DNA from: Labrenzia sp. PHM005
GTDB taxonomy: Bacteria; Pseudomonadota; Alphaproteobacteria; Rhizobiales; Stappiaceae
Reading direction: 5' to 3'
NCBI RefSeq assembly: GCF_006517275.1
Contig: NZ_CP041191.1
Location: 5,637,001-5,701,000, forward strand
Length of the DNA: 64,000 nt
Below the pieces are notes generated by a model, which did not search any database, was not told where the DNA came from, and saw nothing but the letters and a program-made list of their open reading frames with translations. The position numbers were made by a program, and so were the translations under genes. Shown here in pieces: positions 33,506-42,661 of this stretch (position 1 is the stretch's first letter; each line of letters opens with the position of its first letter).

Positions 33506-36334
33506 TCAACTGGACGAAGCTTGTTTGTAAGGTGTTTTCCAGGGGTTGTCGGACATCCAGGCCGCACGCCACCGCATAAACTCTGCTTCCGGAAGCGGTT
33601 TGCTGATCGCATACCCCTGCGCCAAATAGCAGCCGTGCTCCAAGAGCCAATACCCGTGCGCGTCCGTTTCCATGCCCTCGGCCACAACGTCCAATCCAAA
33701 CGACTTACCGAGAGAAATGGTGCCATGCAGGATCTTTTGGTCTGACTGATTTTTCAAGATCCGTTGAATGAACCCTTGGTCTATCTTAATTTTGGAGACC
33801 GGCAACTCCCGCAAATACGTGAGCGATGAATAGCCTGTTCCGAAATCATCGAGCGAAAAAGTCACACCGAGATCAATCAATCTCTGCATTTGCTGGATAA
33901 CCACTTCAGGAGCATTGATCGCCGTTGTTTCGAGTATCTCAATCTCGAGTTTTTCGATCAGTTCTACCGGCTGGTTCGCAACAAGCTTTTCGAATTGTCT
34001 TGCAAAGTCCGGGCTTTGCAGTTGCCGGGCAGCAATATTAACGCTGACGCCATAGGGAACTTCCTGCTTGTCCCAGGACGCAAGCTGCTTAAATGCCAAC
34101 TCGATGACGCGTTCCCCGATCTTGATAATGACGTCGTCATCTTCAACCAACGGCAGGAAATCCCCTGGCATGATGATTTTCCCATCCGGTTTCTGCCAGC
34201 GAATGAGCGCCTCTACATCGATTATTTCACCTGTCCGCAAGTCTATTTTTGGCTGGTAATTGAGTATGAATTCACCATTTATAAGGGCGTTTCCAACTTC
34301 CCGGATCATCGCTGAGTTTCGCTGAATTTCCGTGTCCTCTTGCGGATCGAAGTGGAAACAGCAGTTCCGGCCGAACAACTTCGCCCGGTACATCGCCATG
34401 TCCGCCCGCCTTAATAGTAGACCGGAGTCTATTTCATTTCTGCGGTCAAAATTAGCGATCCCGATACTTGCCGTTGTCGAAACCACCGCATCAATCAATT
34501 TAAAGGGTTCCTGAAATTTATTCAGCAGGCGATCAAAAACGATATCGACCTCGTCCTCATCATCTACTTCTCCCAGAACAACGACAAATTCATCGCCACC
34601 TATACGTGCCAGAACATCATTGTCGCGAAGGTCGCCCGCCAACCGTTCGGCAACGGCAACCAGCAACTGGTCACCTGTTTCGTGACCGTGAATTTCATTG
34701 ATGCCTTTGAAATCATCCAAATCAATAAAACCGACAGCAACTCTCGCGCCGGTGCGCTTTGCCCACCGCAGTTTTTCCCGGATACGCTCAGTGAGAAGAA
34801 CCCGATTGGGCAAGCCCGTCAGCGCATCAAAATGAGCCAGTTGCTGTAATTTGGTTTCATGTTGCTTTAACCGGGAGATATCAGAGAACATTCCGATGTA
34901 ATGCGACGGTTCTCCGCGTTCATCCCGGACAGCACTGATGGTCAACAGCTCCGGATAAACCTCACCATTCTTCCGCTTGTTCCACATTTCGCCGCGCCAG
35001 AAGCCCTGCTCCGCGATACAGCTCCACATCTCTTTATAGAAGTTTTTATCCTGTAGGCCGGACTGTAAGACCCTCGGGTTTTTACCGATAATCTCGTCAG
35101 GGGAATAGCCGGTGATCACTGAGAACGCGTTGTTCACATTGATGATGGTGCCCGACCTGTCCGTAATCACGATCCCTTCCATGGCAGACGTGAATACACT
35201 GGCACTGAGGCGCAGATTTTCCTCAACCTCTTCACGATCGGTGATATCAAGTGCAGCGAAGTAGACGGTGTTTGCGTCAGCGCTCAGGTTTAGCGCACAG
35301 GACAGAAGCCGGAACAGTCCATTGCTTGCACGGAACCGGATGTCTACTCGCAGACCTCCTGGCTTTTTGCCAATCTCTATAAGGGCGTCTCGAAGCTTTT
35401 CCGTGTCATTTCGGTGGACATAATCATATATATCGAGTCCGCTACTTCCCGCCTCTTCATCAAACAACAGTTGCTGCAAGGCTTTGTTTACACGGACAAC
35501 CTGTCCATCAGACTTAATTATCATGTGAAAGCTGATGTCTTGGTCGAAAAAGGCACTCACCTTCTCTTCCAAAGACATACGGAGCAGAATTTCTTTCTCA
35601 AGTTCTGTTCTTGAAGCGTGCGTTCGTTCCAGATCAGAAGCCATGCGATTGACTTCTAAACAGAACCGACCCAACTCACCGTTGCCCTTGTTTGGCAAAC
35701 GGCGCGACAAGTCCACACCCAGCTGCTTTATGTCTCCGCCTATTTCTTTCAGCGGCCGCAGGATTAGTTCTTTCGCAAGCAAACCTCCTGCAATAGTCCA
35801 AATACAGAAGGATCCGATCAAGATATTGAAAAGGGCATGGACATGGTCCTCGAGCCCTTCAATTTCCCTTTGAATGTCGAGATACCCTTTTCTTAAGACT
35901 TCCCTTACTCGCACAAGGGACATCCTTACATCTCTAGCAAATGTTTCTATGTTAATTTCGTTATCAACTTCGTTGAAAACATTTTTTATTCTTTGCTCTA
36001 TCCCGTTTAGTTCCATTGATATTTCAACAAAACCAGAACCGCCAATTATTCCATAAAGTTTTTCATGATTTTTATTTAGATGATAAAAGGTAATCAGCCA
36101 TATACTTGAAATGTCTTTGGAGGCGTTTTCCACCTCCGCACCAACCAAGACGTCTTGGCTCGGAAAATTGAAGTATAACTCACCAATGACTTTTTCATCT
36201 TGCCGAAGTTCAGAAATATCATGAAGTAACATGGAAAACGTGAGATAGAAGAAAACAAGTGCAACAAACCCGAACGCCCAGGCAAGATGAATAATGAGGC
36301 CTATCCGCGCACGTGTATGAAAGCTCCGCACCAT
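33506..36334 (-). CDS. membrane PAS-GGDEF-EAL cyclic-di-GMP enzyme
   Basis: A 942-residue protein. Membrane segments lie near residues 12-36 and 168-190, enclosing a periplasmic sensor of about 130 residues. A HAMP-like linker (LRPLKEIGGDIKQL) and two PAS domains (about 262-365 and 375-490) follow. The GGDEF domain carries intact GGDEF (580-584) and an I-site R570-x-x-D573. The EAL domain has E708-A-L and DDFGTGYSS (~829-837), with metal residues present. Both synthesis and hydrolysis of c-di-GMP are therefore possible. I chose ATG 36334 over a GTG nine bases upstream. A perfect FNR-type palindrome lies upstream. Confidence 0.9.
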   Translation of the reverse strand: MVRSFHTRARIGLIIHLAWAFGFVALVFFYLTFSMLLHDISELRQDEKVIGELYFNFPSQDVLVGAEVENASKDISSIWLITFYHLNKNHEKLYGIIGGSGFVEISMELNGIEQRIKNVFNEVDNEINIETFARDVRMSLVRVREVLRKGYLDIQREIEGLEDHVHALFNILIGSFCIWTIAGGLLAKELILRPLKEIGGDIKQLGVDLSRRLPNKGNGELGRFCLEVNRMASDLERTHASRTELEKEILLRMSLEEKVSAFFDQDISFHMIIKSDGQVVRVNKALQQLLFDEEAGSSGLDIYDYVHRNDTEKLRDALIEIGKKPGGLRVDIRFRASNGLFRLLSCALNLSADANTVYFAALDITDREEVEENLRLSASVFTSAMEGIVITDRSGTIINVNNAFSVITGYSPDEIIGKNPRVLQSGLQDKNFYKEMWSCIAEQGFWRGEMWNKRKNGEVYPELLTISAVRDERGEPSHYIGMFSDISRLKQHETKLQQLAHFDALTGLPNRVLLTERIREKLRWAKRTGARVAVGFIDLDDFKGINEIHGHETGDQLLVAVAERLAGDLRDNDVLARIGGDEFVVVLGEVDDEDEVDIVFDRLLNKFQEPFKLIDAVVSTTASIGIANFDRRNEIDSGLLLRRADMAMYRAKLFGRNCCFHFDPQEDTEIQRNSAMIREVGNALINGEFILNYQPKIDLRTGEIIDVEALIRWQKPDGKIIMPGDFLPLVEDDDVIIKIGERVIELAFKQLASWDKQEVPYGVSVNIAARQLQSPDFARQFEKLVANQPVELIEKLEIEILETTAINAPEVVIQQMQRLIDLGVTFSLDDFGTGYSSLTYLRELPVSKIKIDQGFIQRILKNQSDQKILHGTISLGKSFGLDVVAEGMETDAHGYWLLEHGCYLAQGYAISKPLPEAEFMRWRAAWMSDNPWKTPYKQASSS

Positions 36335-37141
36335 CACCGCCACCTATTCCATAAATCTACCTTGCACATGAATTGCACTCACAATTTATTACTTAAAAAC
36401 TCCCAATTACCTCAAACGGCGGCTGCCTTGCTTACTTACACCTGACTAGTCAGACCGACATTTGCTCGGCCAGCAATGCCTCAGGTCCGTAATTCGGGCG
36501 TCCAATATTTTACCTATCGACGCAACAAACCTCACTTCACGATTGTGTATTTTTCACATTTTTTGTTTAAATTGCGCTTGATATTTATCAAAATTCCGTA
36601 GAGAGAATTAATTTTCTATTTATATTTATTTTCATTAGTACTAAACATTAGACATTTTTACTTATTCATGTTGCTCTTTTGACTATACGTATTTCTTTCA
36701 CTTCCAATTCCATTTGAGGCAATTTTTTTACGCAACTGACAGCGCGACTGAAATTTGGGTTCACAAGCAACCCAACAACCAGACCGCCTGAATTGAATTC
36801 AGTTGAATCAAGCCTTCCTCACCTTGCGACTATCCGGACGCGTCCAGATGGCGCATTGAGTTTAAACGCGAAGGTTCAAATCAACTTGATCTGGCTGATC
36901 AAAAAAGACCGATAATGAGAACTAAAAGGGAAGGAAACACGGGACACATAGCCTTCTTCTGCAACACCCGCCTAGGGCTCGCTAAATCAAACACGAAAAC
37001 CGGTCATTGGCATCGCCGTGCAGCGTTAAGACCCTTAACCAGATTCCGGCCCTGCCTCGAACGTTCTCCGCTCGATCTTACGCTAAAACACCAGCCAAAA
37101 TCGTGTCAGTTTTGAGCCCGCACCCGCAAATGCTCCAGCAT
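36335..37141. other. 807-base AT-rich intergenic region
   Basis: A long non-coding stretch between the cytochrome c stop and the GGDEF-EAL start. 36520-36740 is markedly AT-rich and holds the FNR-like palindrome at 36578-36591. 36740-37141 returns to mixed composition. Reading frames there are short and without coding character. No RNA gene is recognised. Confidence 0.5.
36578..36591. promoter_or_regulatory. perfect FNR/FixK-type box
   Basis: TTGATATTTATCAA fits the anaerobic regulator consensus TTGAT-N4-ATCAA exactly and is a complete palindrome. It lies 244 bases upstream of the GGDEF-EAL start and is the only such site I found in the window. A distant position allows activation only if the transcript has a long leader. 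Confidence 0.6.
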
Positions 37142-37630
37142 CTACCCTCCCCGCGCCAAAGCCGCGTCAAGCTCATCATGACGAGCCCGGATTTCCTTCG
37201 GCCAGGTGGATTTGATGAAGGATAAAACAGAGACGATCTCTTCATCGGTCAACACGTCCTTGAAGGCGGGCATATTCGTTGAATAACCATCGCCGCCAGC
37301 GACTTCGTCAAGCCCGTGTTTGGTCAGATCAAAAAGCAACTGCGATCCATGGTGCCAGGTATGCCCGGTTTCATTGTGCGGCGGAGCCGGCATCGTACCA
37401 TCCGGATTGCTCACACTCCAATTGCCTTCACCTTCAAGGTTCTGGCCATGACAAGTTGCGCAGTTGTCAAGATAGATTTGCTTACCGGCCGAAACGATTT
37501 CCGGATTTTCAGGCTTTAACATGGCGCGGTCAGACGACCCCATCCACCCAAGGCCGTATCCGCTGACCGCGGCAAAGGCGAGCCCGCCACCAATCGCTAG
37601 GGTTATGATTGATACATGCGTCCAGGTCAT
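37142..37630 (-). CDS. membrane-anchored c-type cytochrome
   Basis: A 162-residue class-I cytochrome c. An N-terminal hydrophobic segment (about 5-28) works as anchor or signal. The heme motif is C57-A-T-C60-H61, and M120 in YSTNMPAFKD is the likely second axial ligand. A His-rich stretch GHTWHHGS lies between them. It probably transfers electrons in the periplasm. It sits alone, 240 bases downstream of a copper-handling group and on the same strand. Confidence 0.9.
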   Translation of the reverse strand: MTWTHVSIITLAIGGGLAFAAVSGYGLGWMGSSDRAMLKPENPEIVSAGKQIYLDNCATCHGQNLEGEGNWSVSNPDGTMPAPPHNETGHTWHHGSQLLFDLTKHGLDEVAGGDGYSTNMPAFKDVLTDEEIVSVLSFIKSTWPKEIRARHDELDAALARGG

Positions 37631-37872
37631 ATCAAATCACATCGATTTATGATCCCACTGGTACTCGATCAAACAAGCTTATCACGTCCGGGTTAATCAA
37701 TCGGACTCAGGTGCCGTAAACTGTCGCTCCGCTCGTCTCGAATTCTGCAGTCGCGTGTTTGCGTAACCAGAGGTGCATGTTGAGGCACTTTGGACCGCAA
37801 CCCAGCAGTCAGAAACGGCGGCCCCACTCGGGCCCGCCGCTCCCATTAAGACAAGGTCTTCGTACAGGCAGA

Positions 37873-38343
37873 CTATTCAGCCTCCCCCATGCGCATATAA
37901 ACAGTCGGTGCTTCGCCGCGTTTTTGCGGCAAGGCATGCACCAGATACTCGGCGTTTGGATCGTAATCCATGCCGAGCGATCCCATCGGCATTCCAGCTA
38001 CCGCGAGGCCGTGAATATCCGGACGCTCACTCATCAGCTTGTCCATCGCTTGAAGCGGCACATGACCCTCCAGCACATATTTGCGCGTCTTGCCGACAAC
38101 GGCCGTGTGGCACGCCTGCATGTCCTCGGGAACACCAGCTTGTTTTTTGATGCTGGTCAGATCTTCCATGTCATGCACCTTGACCGAATAGCCAGCTTTA
38201 GCAACCTCTTCAGCCCATACATGACAACAGCCGCACCACGGCGTTTTGTAGACAGTGACGGATTTTTCCTCATCCGCAAGAACGGGCGTGAATGTCAGAG
38301 CGGCCACCACCGCACCGGCATACAAAGTTTTCAGATTAAACAT
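37873..38343 (-). CDS. DUF411 periplasmic metal-binding protein
   Basis: A 156-residue exported protein with signal peptide (about 1-23, cleavage near VLA-DEE). The DUF411 motif Y-K-T-P-W-C37-G-C-C40 provides a likely Cu(I) or redox site. ACHTAVVGKTRKYVLEGHVP and a Met-rich GMPMGSLGMDY follow. DUF411 genes usually neighbour copper resistance genes. I chose ATG 38343, which starts the signal peptide. It overlaps the upstream small membrane protein gene by eight bases. Confidence 0.85.
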   Translation of the reverse strand: MFNLKTLYAGAVVAALTFTPVLADEEKSVTVYKTPWCGCCHVWAEEVAKAGYSVKVHDMEDLTSIKKQAGVPEDMQACHTAVVGKTRKYVLEGHVPLQAMDKLMSERPDIHGLAVAGMPMGSLGMDYDPNAEYLVHALPQKRGEAPTVYMRMGEAE

Positions 38344-38632
38344 CGGATCTTTCTCCGTTCTTGTTGCTTTTACCGCGAGCGTTAAGGGCACATCCGCCCA
38401 TCATTTTGTGCATGAGCAAATGCAGCGCGGCACAGCCAATCAATGGCAACACGAGCAAAAACCGGTCCGCAAAGGAACTTCCTGCCGGTGCACTGGCAAC
38501 CACAATCAACGTGCCACCAATCATTGCCAGACAACAAACCAGCATAAATGCGGCCTGCCAGGAGCGCCTTGACTTTTCATAACCTGAAGAACGATCCCAT
38601 CCGGAGTGGGATCGCGCGAAAAAACTGGGCAT
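38336..38632 (-). CDS. small membrane protein (DUF2933-like)
   Basis: A 98-residue protein with two hydrophobic segments (about 28-48 and 58-75) and a C-terminal Cys/His/Met-rich end, GCAALHLLMHKMMGGC, of the kind found in DUF2933-type proteins encoded in copper or heavy-metal clusters. I chose ATG 38632 because AAGGGG precedes it. An upstream TTG lies inside that ribosome site. It is coupled to the DUF411 gene by overlap. Confidence 0.65.
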   Translation of the reverse strand: MPSFFARSHSGWDRSSGYEKSRRSWQAAFMLVCCLAMIGGTLIVVASAPAGSSFADRFLLVLPLIGCAALHLLMHKMMGGCALNARGKSNKNGERSDV

Positions 38633-38713
38633 TGGATACCCCTTCAACAGTCAGAGAGAAATTCTGCCGGACGTTAGAACCCGGCCTTTTGCGGGACAGT
38701 TGTCCCGCTCGTT

Positions 38714-39100
38714 TCAGACTGTTTGAGGAGGGTGATCGGCAACGGGTGGCGCAGCAGATTTCACAGTCGAAATTGCATTTGCGTGCTCCCGCAGAACCCT
38801 TGGCAGCGTCACTTCTGGAGCTGCGGGCAACAGCGTCGTGCAATCGCTCGCGCACTTAGAGCTGGCATGCGTATTTGCGTCCGCGATGTCGGAACCGCAG
38901 CAGTTCATGATCTGCGCCAGGTCATGCGCGCTTTTGGTTTTAGCGGCAAGTTGCTCAGCCTCATGCGCAGTCATGTCCAGTATTAGGACATCCATCTTGA
39001 CCGGTGCAGCCTGCTCTGCCTGCGCGGTTTCAGCCGCAGCAGGAAGGCTATGCACGGCTGTAAAGACAATCATCAAAAGGACGGTCAGGAATGAACGCAT
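38714..39100 (-). CDS. small secreted cysteine-containing protein
   Basis: A 128-residue protein with a signal peptide (MRSFLTVLLMIVFTAVHSLPAA, start ATG 39100). The mature part has cysteines in MNCCGSD and SKCASDCTT. The pattern recalls small exported proteins of copper clusters, such as the DUF2946-like gene at 61.1 kb, but I cannot name a family. It precedes the small membrane protein and DUF411 genes on the same strand with a gap of 81 bases. Confidence 0.55.
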   Translation of the reverse strand: MRSFLTVLLMIVFTAVHSLPAAAETAQAEQAAPVKMDVLILDMTAHEAEQLAAKTKSAHDLAQIMNCCGSDIADANTHASSKCASDCTTLLPAAPEVTLPRVLREHANAISTVKSAAPPVADHPPQTV

Positions 39101-39193
39101 GCTTCCGCCGTACCTCAAACTGCGGGAAATTGCCAGCCCTAGTATCGCCCGCTAAATGCGACATGCCATCACGGACAAAGTGGCGATCAACTG

Positions 39194-39221
39194 AAAAACC
39201 CCGCAAGGAAACCTTGCGGGG
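39194..39221 (-). terminator. rho-independent terminator of malate synthase gene
   Basis: CCCCGCAAGG/CCTTGCGGGG is a perfect 10-bp stem (39212-39221 with 39199-39208, minus strand) around a 3-base loop and runs into five T residues, 28 bases after the glcB stop. Confidence 0.92.
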
Positions 39222-39248
39222 TCTTGTTCTGCAAATTCAACAATAGCC

Positions 39249-41411
39249 TTATGCCGCAGATTTTGCCTTAAACTCGATCCGGCGGCGGTGCAGCACCGGC
39301 TCAGTATAACCGTTTGGCTGTTTGGTGCCTTCCAAAACCAATTCACAAGCAGCTTGGAACGCAACAGACCCATCAAAGTCATCAGCCATTGGCCGATACA
39401 GCGGATCGCCCGCATTTTGACCATCAACGACCTTCGCCATCTTCTTCATAGTCTCAACGACTTGCTCTTCGGAGCAAACGCCGTGACGCAGCCAGTTGGC
39501 AATATGCTGGGAAGAGATGCGCAAGGTTGCGCGGTCTTCCATCAAGCCGACGTTGTTGATGTCCGGAACCTTGGAACAACCGACGCCCTGCTCAACCCAG
39601 CGGACCACATAGCCCAGGATGCCTTGAGCGTTGTTGTCGAGTTCTGCCTGGATATCGTCCGGAGCCCAGTTCGGCCGTTCGGCCACCGGGATCGACAGAA
39701 TGTCATCCAGTTTGGCTGCTTCCCGGGTTTTCAGTTCAGCCTGGCGGCCAGAAACAGAAATCTTATGGTAGTGCAGCGCATGCAGCGTTGCAGCTGTCGG
39801 CGACGGAACCCAGGCCGTATTGGCACCGGACATCGGATGGCCGGACTTCTGATCCAGCATCGCGTTCATCAGGTCCGGCATGGCCCACATGCCCTTGCCA
39901 ATTTGCGCGTGCCCCGGAAGGCCGCACGCAAGGCCGACATCGACATTGTTGTTTTCGTAAGCTCCGATCCAGGTCGCGGCTTTCATGTCGCCCTTGCGGA
40001 TCATCGGGCCGGCTTCCATGGAGGTGTGCATTTCATCGCCAGTCCGGTCCAGGAAGCCGGTGTTAATGAAGAACACCCGGTCTTTGGCTTGGCGAATGCA
40101 CTCTTTCAGGTTCACCGTGGTGCGGCGTTCCTCGTCCATGATGCCCATTTTCAGGGTGTTGCGGTCCATGCCCAGCGCGTCTTCGACCCGGTCAAAAATC
40201 TCGCAGGCAAAAGCCACTTCTTCCGGACCGTGCATCTTCGGCTTAACGATATAGACCGACCCGGCGCGGCTGTTGGTGTTGCGGCCATTGGCACCGATGT
40301 CATGGAGACCAATCAGCGCTGTAATCATGCCGTCCAGAAGACCTTCAGGCACTTCATTGCCATCCTTGTCCAACACCGCATCGATGGTCATTAGGTGACC
40401 GACGTTGCGCACCAGCAAAAGCGAACGGCCGTGCAGGCTGAGCGCAGATCCATCCGGCGCGGTGAAGTGACGGTCGCCATGCATCTGACGGGTGACGGTT
40501 TCCCCGCCCTTTTCAAAGGTTTCCTGAAGGTCGCCTCTCATCAGGCCGAGCCAGTTGGTGTAGACGACGACTTTGTCTTCCGCATCAACTGCTGCGACGG
40601 AATCTTCGCAATCCATGATCGTGGACATCGCCGATTCCAGAACAACATCGGAGATATGCGCCTTGTCGGTTTGACCGATCGGATGCTTGCCATCGATGTT
40701 GATTTCCAGATGGAGGCCATTTTTGGAAAGCAAGATCTTGTAAGGCGCAGCAATGTCGCCGGAATATCCTGCAAACTGAGACGCATCAGCCAGCGCAGTG
40801 CTGCCGGTTTCCGTTGCAACTGTCAGGGCTTCGTTTTCGATCGCAAATCCGGTGACATCGGCCCAGCTGCCGCTGGCAAGCGGTGCGGCATCATCGAGCA
40901 CCTTGCGGGCGTATGCGATCACCTCCGCACCGCGAGCTTCGTCATAGCCACCGGCCTGCGGTTTGGAACCCATGGCATCGGTGCCGTAAAGCGCATCATA
41001 AAGAGAGCCCCAGCGGGCATTGGCGGCGTTCAGTGCGTAACGGGCATTCATCACAGGCACGACGAGCTGCGGTCCGGCAACAGAGCCGATCTCCGGATCA
41101 ATGTTGGCGGTGCCGACGTCGAAGTCAGCTCCTTCCGGCACCAAATAGCCGATGTCGCTCAAGAATGTTTTGTAACCGGCCATGTCCGGTGTGCCCGGAT
41201 TGGCCTTGTGCCAAGCGTTGATTTGATCTTGGAGAGCGTGGCGTTTTGCCAAAAGGGCTCGGTTTTTCGGAGCCAGGTCATGAACCAGTGCGGACAGGCT
41301 TTTCCAGAAATGGTTCTGATCAACTCCGGTCTCCGGCAATGCCTTGCCATTCACAAACTCATAGAGTTCTTTCGCCACTTGCAAACCGTGGGCGTCGACC
41401 CGTTCCGTCAT
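39249..41411 (-). CDS. glcB: malate synthase G
   Basis: A 720-residue enzyme, the normal length for isoform G. It condenses glyoxylate with acetyl-CoA to malate in the glyoxylate bypass or glycolate use. Recognisable blocks include the opening [79 protein letters not shown] and [20 protein letters not shown]. Two adjacent ATG codons occur. The second (41411) gives the family start with GGAG well spaced. It is monocistronic with a strong terminator. No isocitrate lyase gene is in the window. Confidence 0.95.
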   Translation of the reverse strand: MTERVDAHGLQVAKELYEFVNGKALPETGVDQNHFWKSLSALVHDLAPKNRALLAKRHALQDQINAWHKANPGTPDMAGYKTFLSDIGYLVPEGADFDVGTANIDPEIGSVAGPQLVVPVMNARYALNAANARWGSLYDALYGTDAMGSKPQAGGYDEARGAEVIAYARKVLDDAAPLASGSWADVTGFAIENEALTVATETGSTALADASQFAGYSGDIAAPYKILLSKNGLHLEINIDGKHPIGQTDKAHISDVVLESAMSTIMDCEDSVAAVDAEDKVVVYTNWLGLMRGDLQETFEKGGETVTRQMHGDRHFTAPDGSALSLHGRSLLLVRNVGHLMTIDAVLDKDGNEVPEGLLDGMITALIGLHDIGANGRNTNSRAGSVYIVKPKMHGPEEVAFACEIFDRVEDALGMDRNTLKMGIMDEERRTTVNLKECIRQAKDRVFFINTGFLDRTGDEMHTSMEAGPMIRKGDMKAATWIGAYENNNVDVGLACGLPGHAQIGKGMWAMPDLMNAMLDQKSGHPMSGANTAWVPSPTAATLHALHYHKISVSGRQAELKTREAAKLDDILSIPVAERPNWAPDDIQAELDNNAQGILGYVVRWVEQGVGCSKVPDINNVGLMEDRATLRISSQHIANWLRHGVCSEEQVVETMKKMAKVVDGQNAGDPLYRPMADDFDGSVAFQAACELVLEGTKQPNGYTEPVLHRRRIEFKAKSAA

Positions 41412-41657
41412 CATATTCTCCAAAACGCTCTTAGGGCATTCTCTAATAAACTTGATGGGTGTTTTAGCCGTCAAACGCTGTGGGTCAATCGTCAGCAAGC
41501 CTTCATGACTTTTTCCTTTTCCGAAAAAATCGGAAAAACTACGGTTCGCCACCGAACAATTACCCGGTCAAGGGGGCTTTCCGAAACGCGTCCAATCGGC
41601 TACCGGTTTTGATCCGCCCCACCTGCACCTGCCGCATGGCAGAATAGAAGGCCACCT

Positions 41658-42572
41658 ATGAGTTCAATTGCCGCCCGTTTGGGATCCCGTGCCTATGGCA
41701 ATGCTATCCTGCTTTTGATGGCGACCACCCTTTTGTGGGGCGGCAACACCGTTGCCGGGCGCCTTGCAGCAGGCGAAGTGTCGCCAATGGTCGTGGTTTT
41801 TCTGCGCTGGATCATTGTTGCCGGAATTCTTGTGCCCCTCCTCTGGTCGAGGATTCAGGGCGAGTGGCCAGTCATGCGGGGTGCTTTCCTACGCATGGTC
41901 CTCATGGCAGCTTTCGGTTTTGTCGGTTTCAACACATTGTTTTACATCGCGGCGACTCAAACAACAGCGGTGAACCTCGGTATCATTCAAGGATCAATGC
42001 CGATCGTGGTTTTGATCGGGTCGGTCGTCGCGTTTGGAACAAAAGTCCGGCTTTTGCAGGTGGTTGGCATTCTGGCAACCCTAGTCGGCGTTACGCTAAT
42101 TGCGGCGCAAGGCAGCCTGGAGGTGTTGCTCAGCCTCGCTGTTAATCCGGGCGATAGCGTCATGCTGGCCGCTTGTATCTTGTATTCAGGTTATACGCTG
42201 GCGCTGCGCAACCGGCCACAAGTGTCCGGCCTGGTGTTCTTTGCGGTCTTGTCCGGCATTTCCGTGTTCGCCTCTCTGCCGGGCCTTGCCTACGAGATGG
42301 CCACCAACACGGCACAGTGGCCTGAAATGAAAGGTTGGCTGGTTGTGCTTTATATTGCGCTCGGCCCGTCTTGCCTCAGCCAGATCTTTTTTATGCGCGG
42401 CGTGGAATTGATCGGACCGGCCCGCGCCGGCGTATTTATCAATCTGGTACCGGTCTTCGCTGCCATTCTGGCGGTGAGCATTCTTGGCGAAGCCTTCGAA
42501 TGGCATCACGGCCTGGCGCTGGCCTTGGTGCTCGGCGGCATCTGGTTATCGGAACGAAAAGCCACCAGCTAA
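41658..42572 (+). CDS. EamA/DMT-family transporter
   Basis: A 304-residue protein with about ten membrane helices in two EamA repeats: first LLMATTLLWGGNTVAGRLAAGEVSPMVVVFLRW, second VMLAACILYSGYTLALRNRP and PARAGVFINLVPVFAAILAV. It is a likely exporter of unknown metabolite. It is diverged from the other EamA gene at 21 kb. The start ATG 41658 is preceded by AAGG. It is divergent from glcB with about 245 bases between the starts. Confidence 0.85.
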   Translation: MSSIAARLGSRAYGNAILLLMATTLLWGGNTVAGRLAAGEVSPMVVVFLRWIIVAGILVPLLWSRIQGEWPVMRGAFLRMVLMAAFGFVGFNTLFYIAATQTTAVNLGIIQGSMPIVVLIGSVVAFGTKVRLLQVVGILATLVGVTLIAAQGSLEVLLSLAVNPGDSVMLAACILYSGYTLALRNRPQVSGLVFFAVLSGISVFASLPGLAYEMATNTAQWPEMKGWLVVLYIALGPSCLSQIFFMRGVELIGPARAGVFINLVPVFAAILAVSILGEAFEWHHGLALALVLGGIWLSERKATS

Positions 42573-42600
42573 GCGGTCACTGAACCCCTCTTTTGAGACA

Positions 42601-42622
42601 TGGAGGCCAAATTCGGCCTCCA
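42601..42622 (+). terminator. hairpin between the EamA gene and the antiporter
   Basis: TGGAGGCC/GGCCTCCA (42601-42608 with 42615-42622) is a perfect 8-bp stem 29 bases after the EamA stop. A weak T-rich stretch (GTATTTGAATTT) follows, so it is a likely but imperfect terminator. Confidence 0.5.
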
Positions 42623-42661
42623 GTATTTGAATTTGCCATATTCACGGGGCAGATTGGCGTC

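Noticed and set aside
39288..41612. Two long plus-strand frames opposite malate synthase G
   Set aside because: Both are shadows of glcB. They have no family features and would be back to back across the middle of a well-conserved enzyme.
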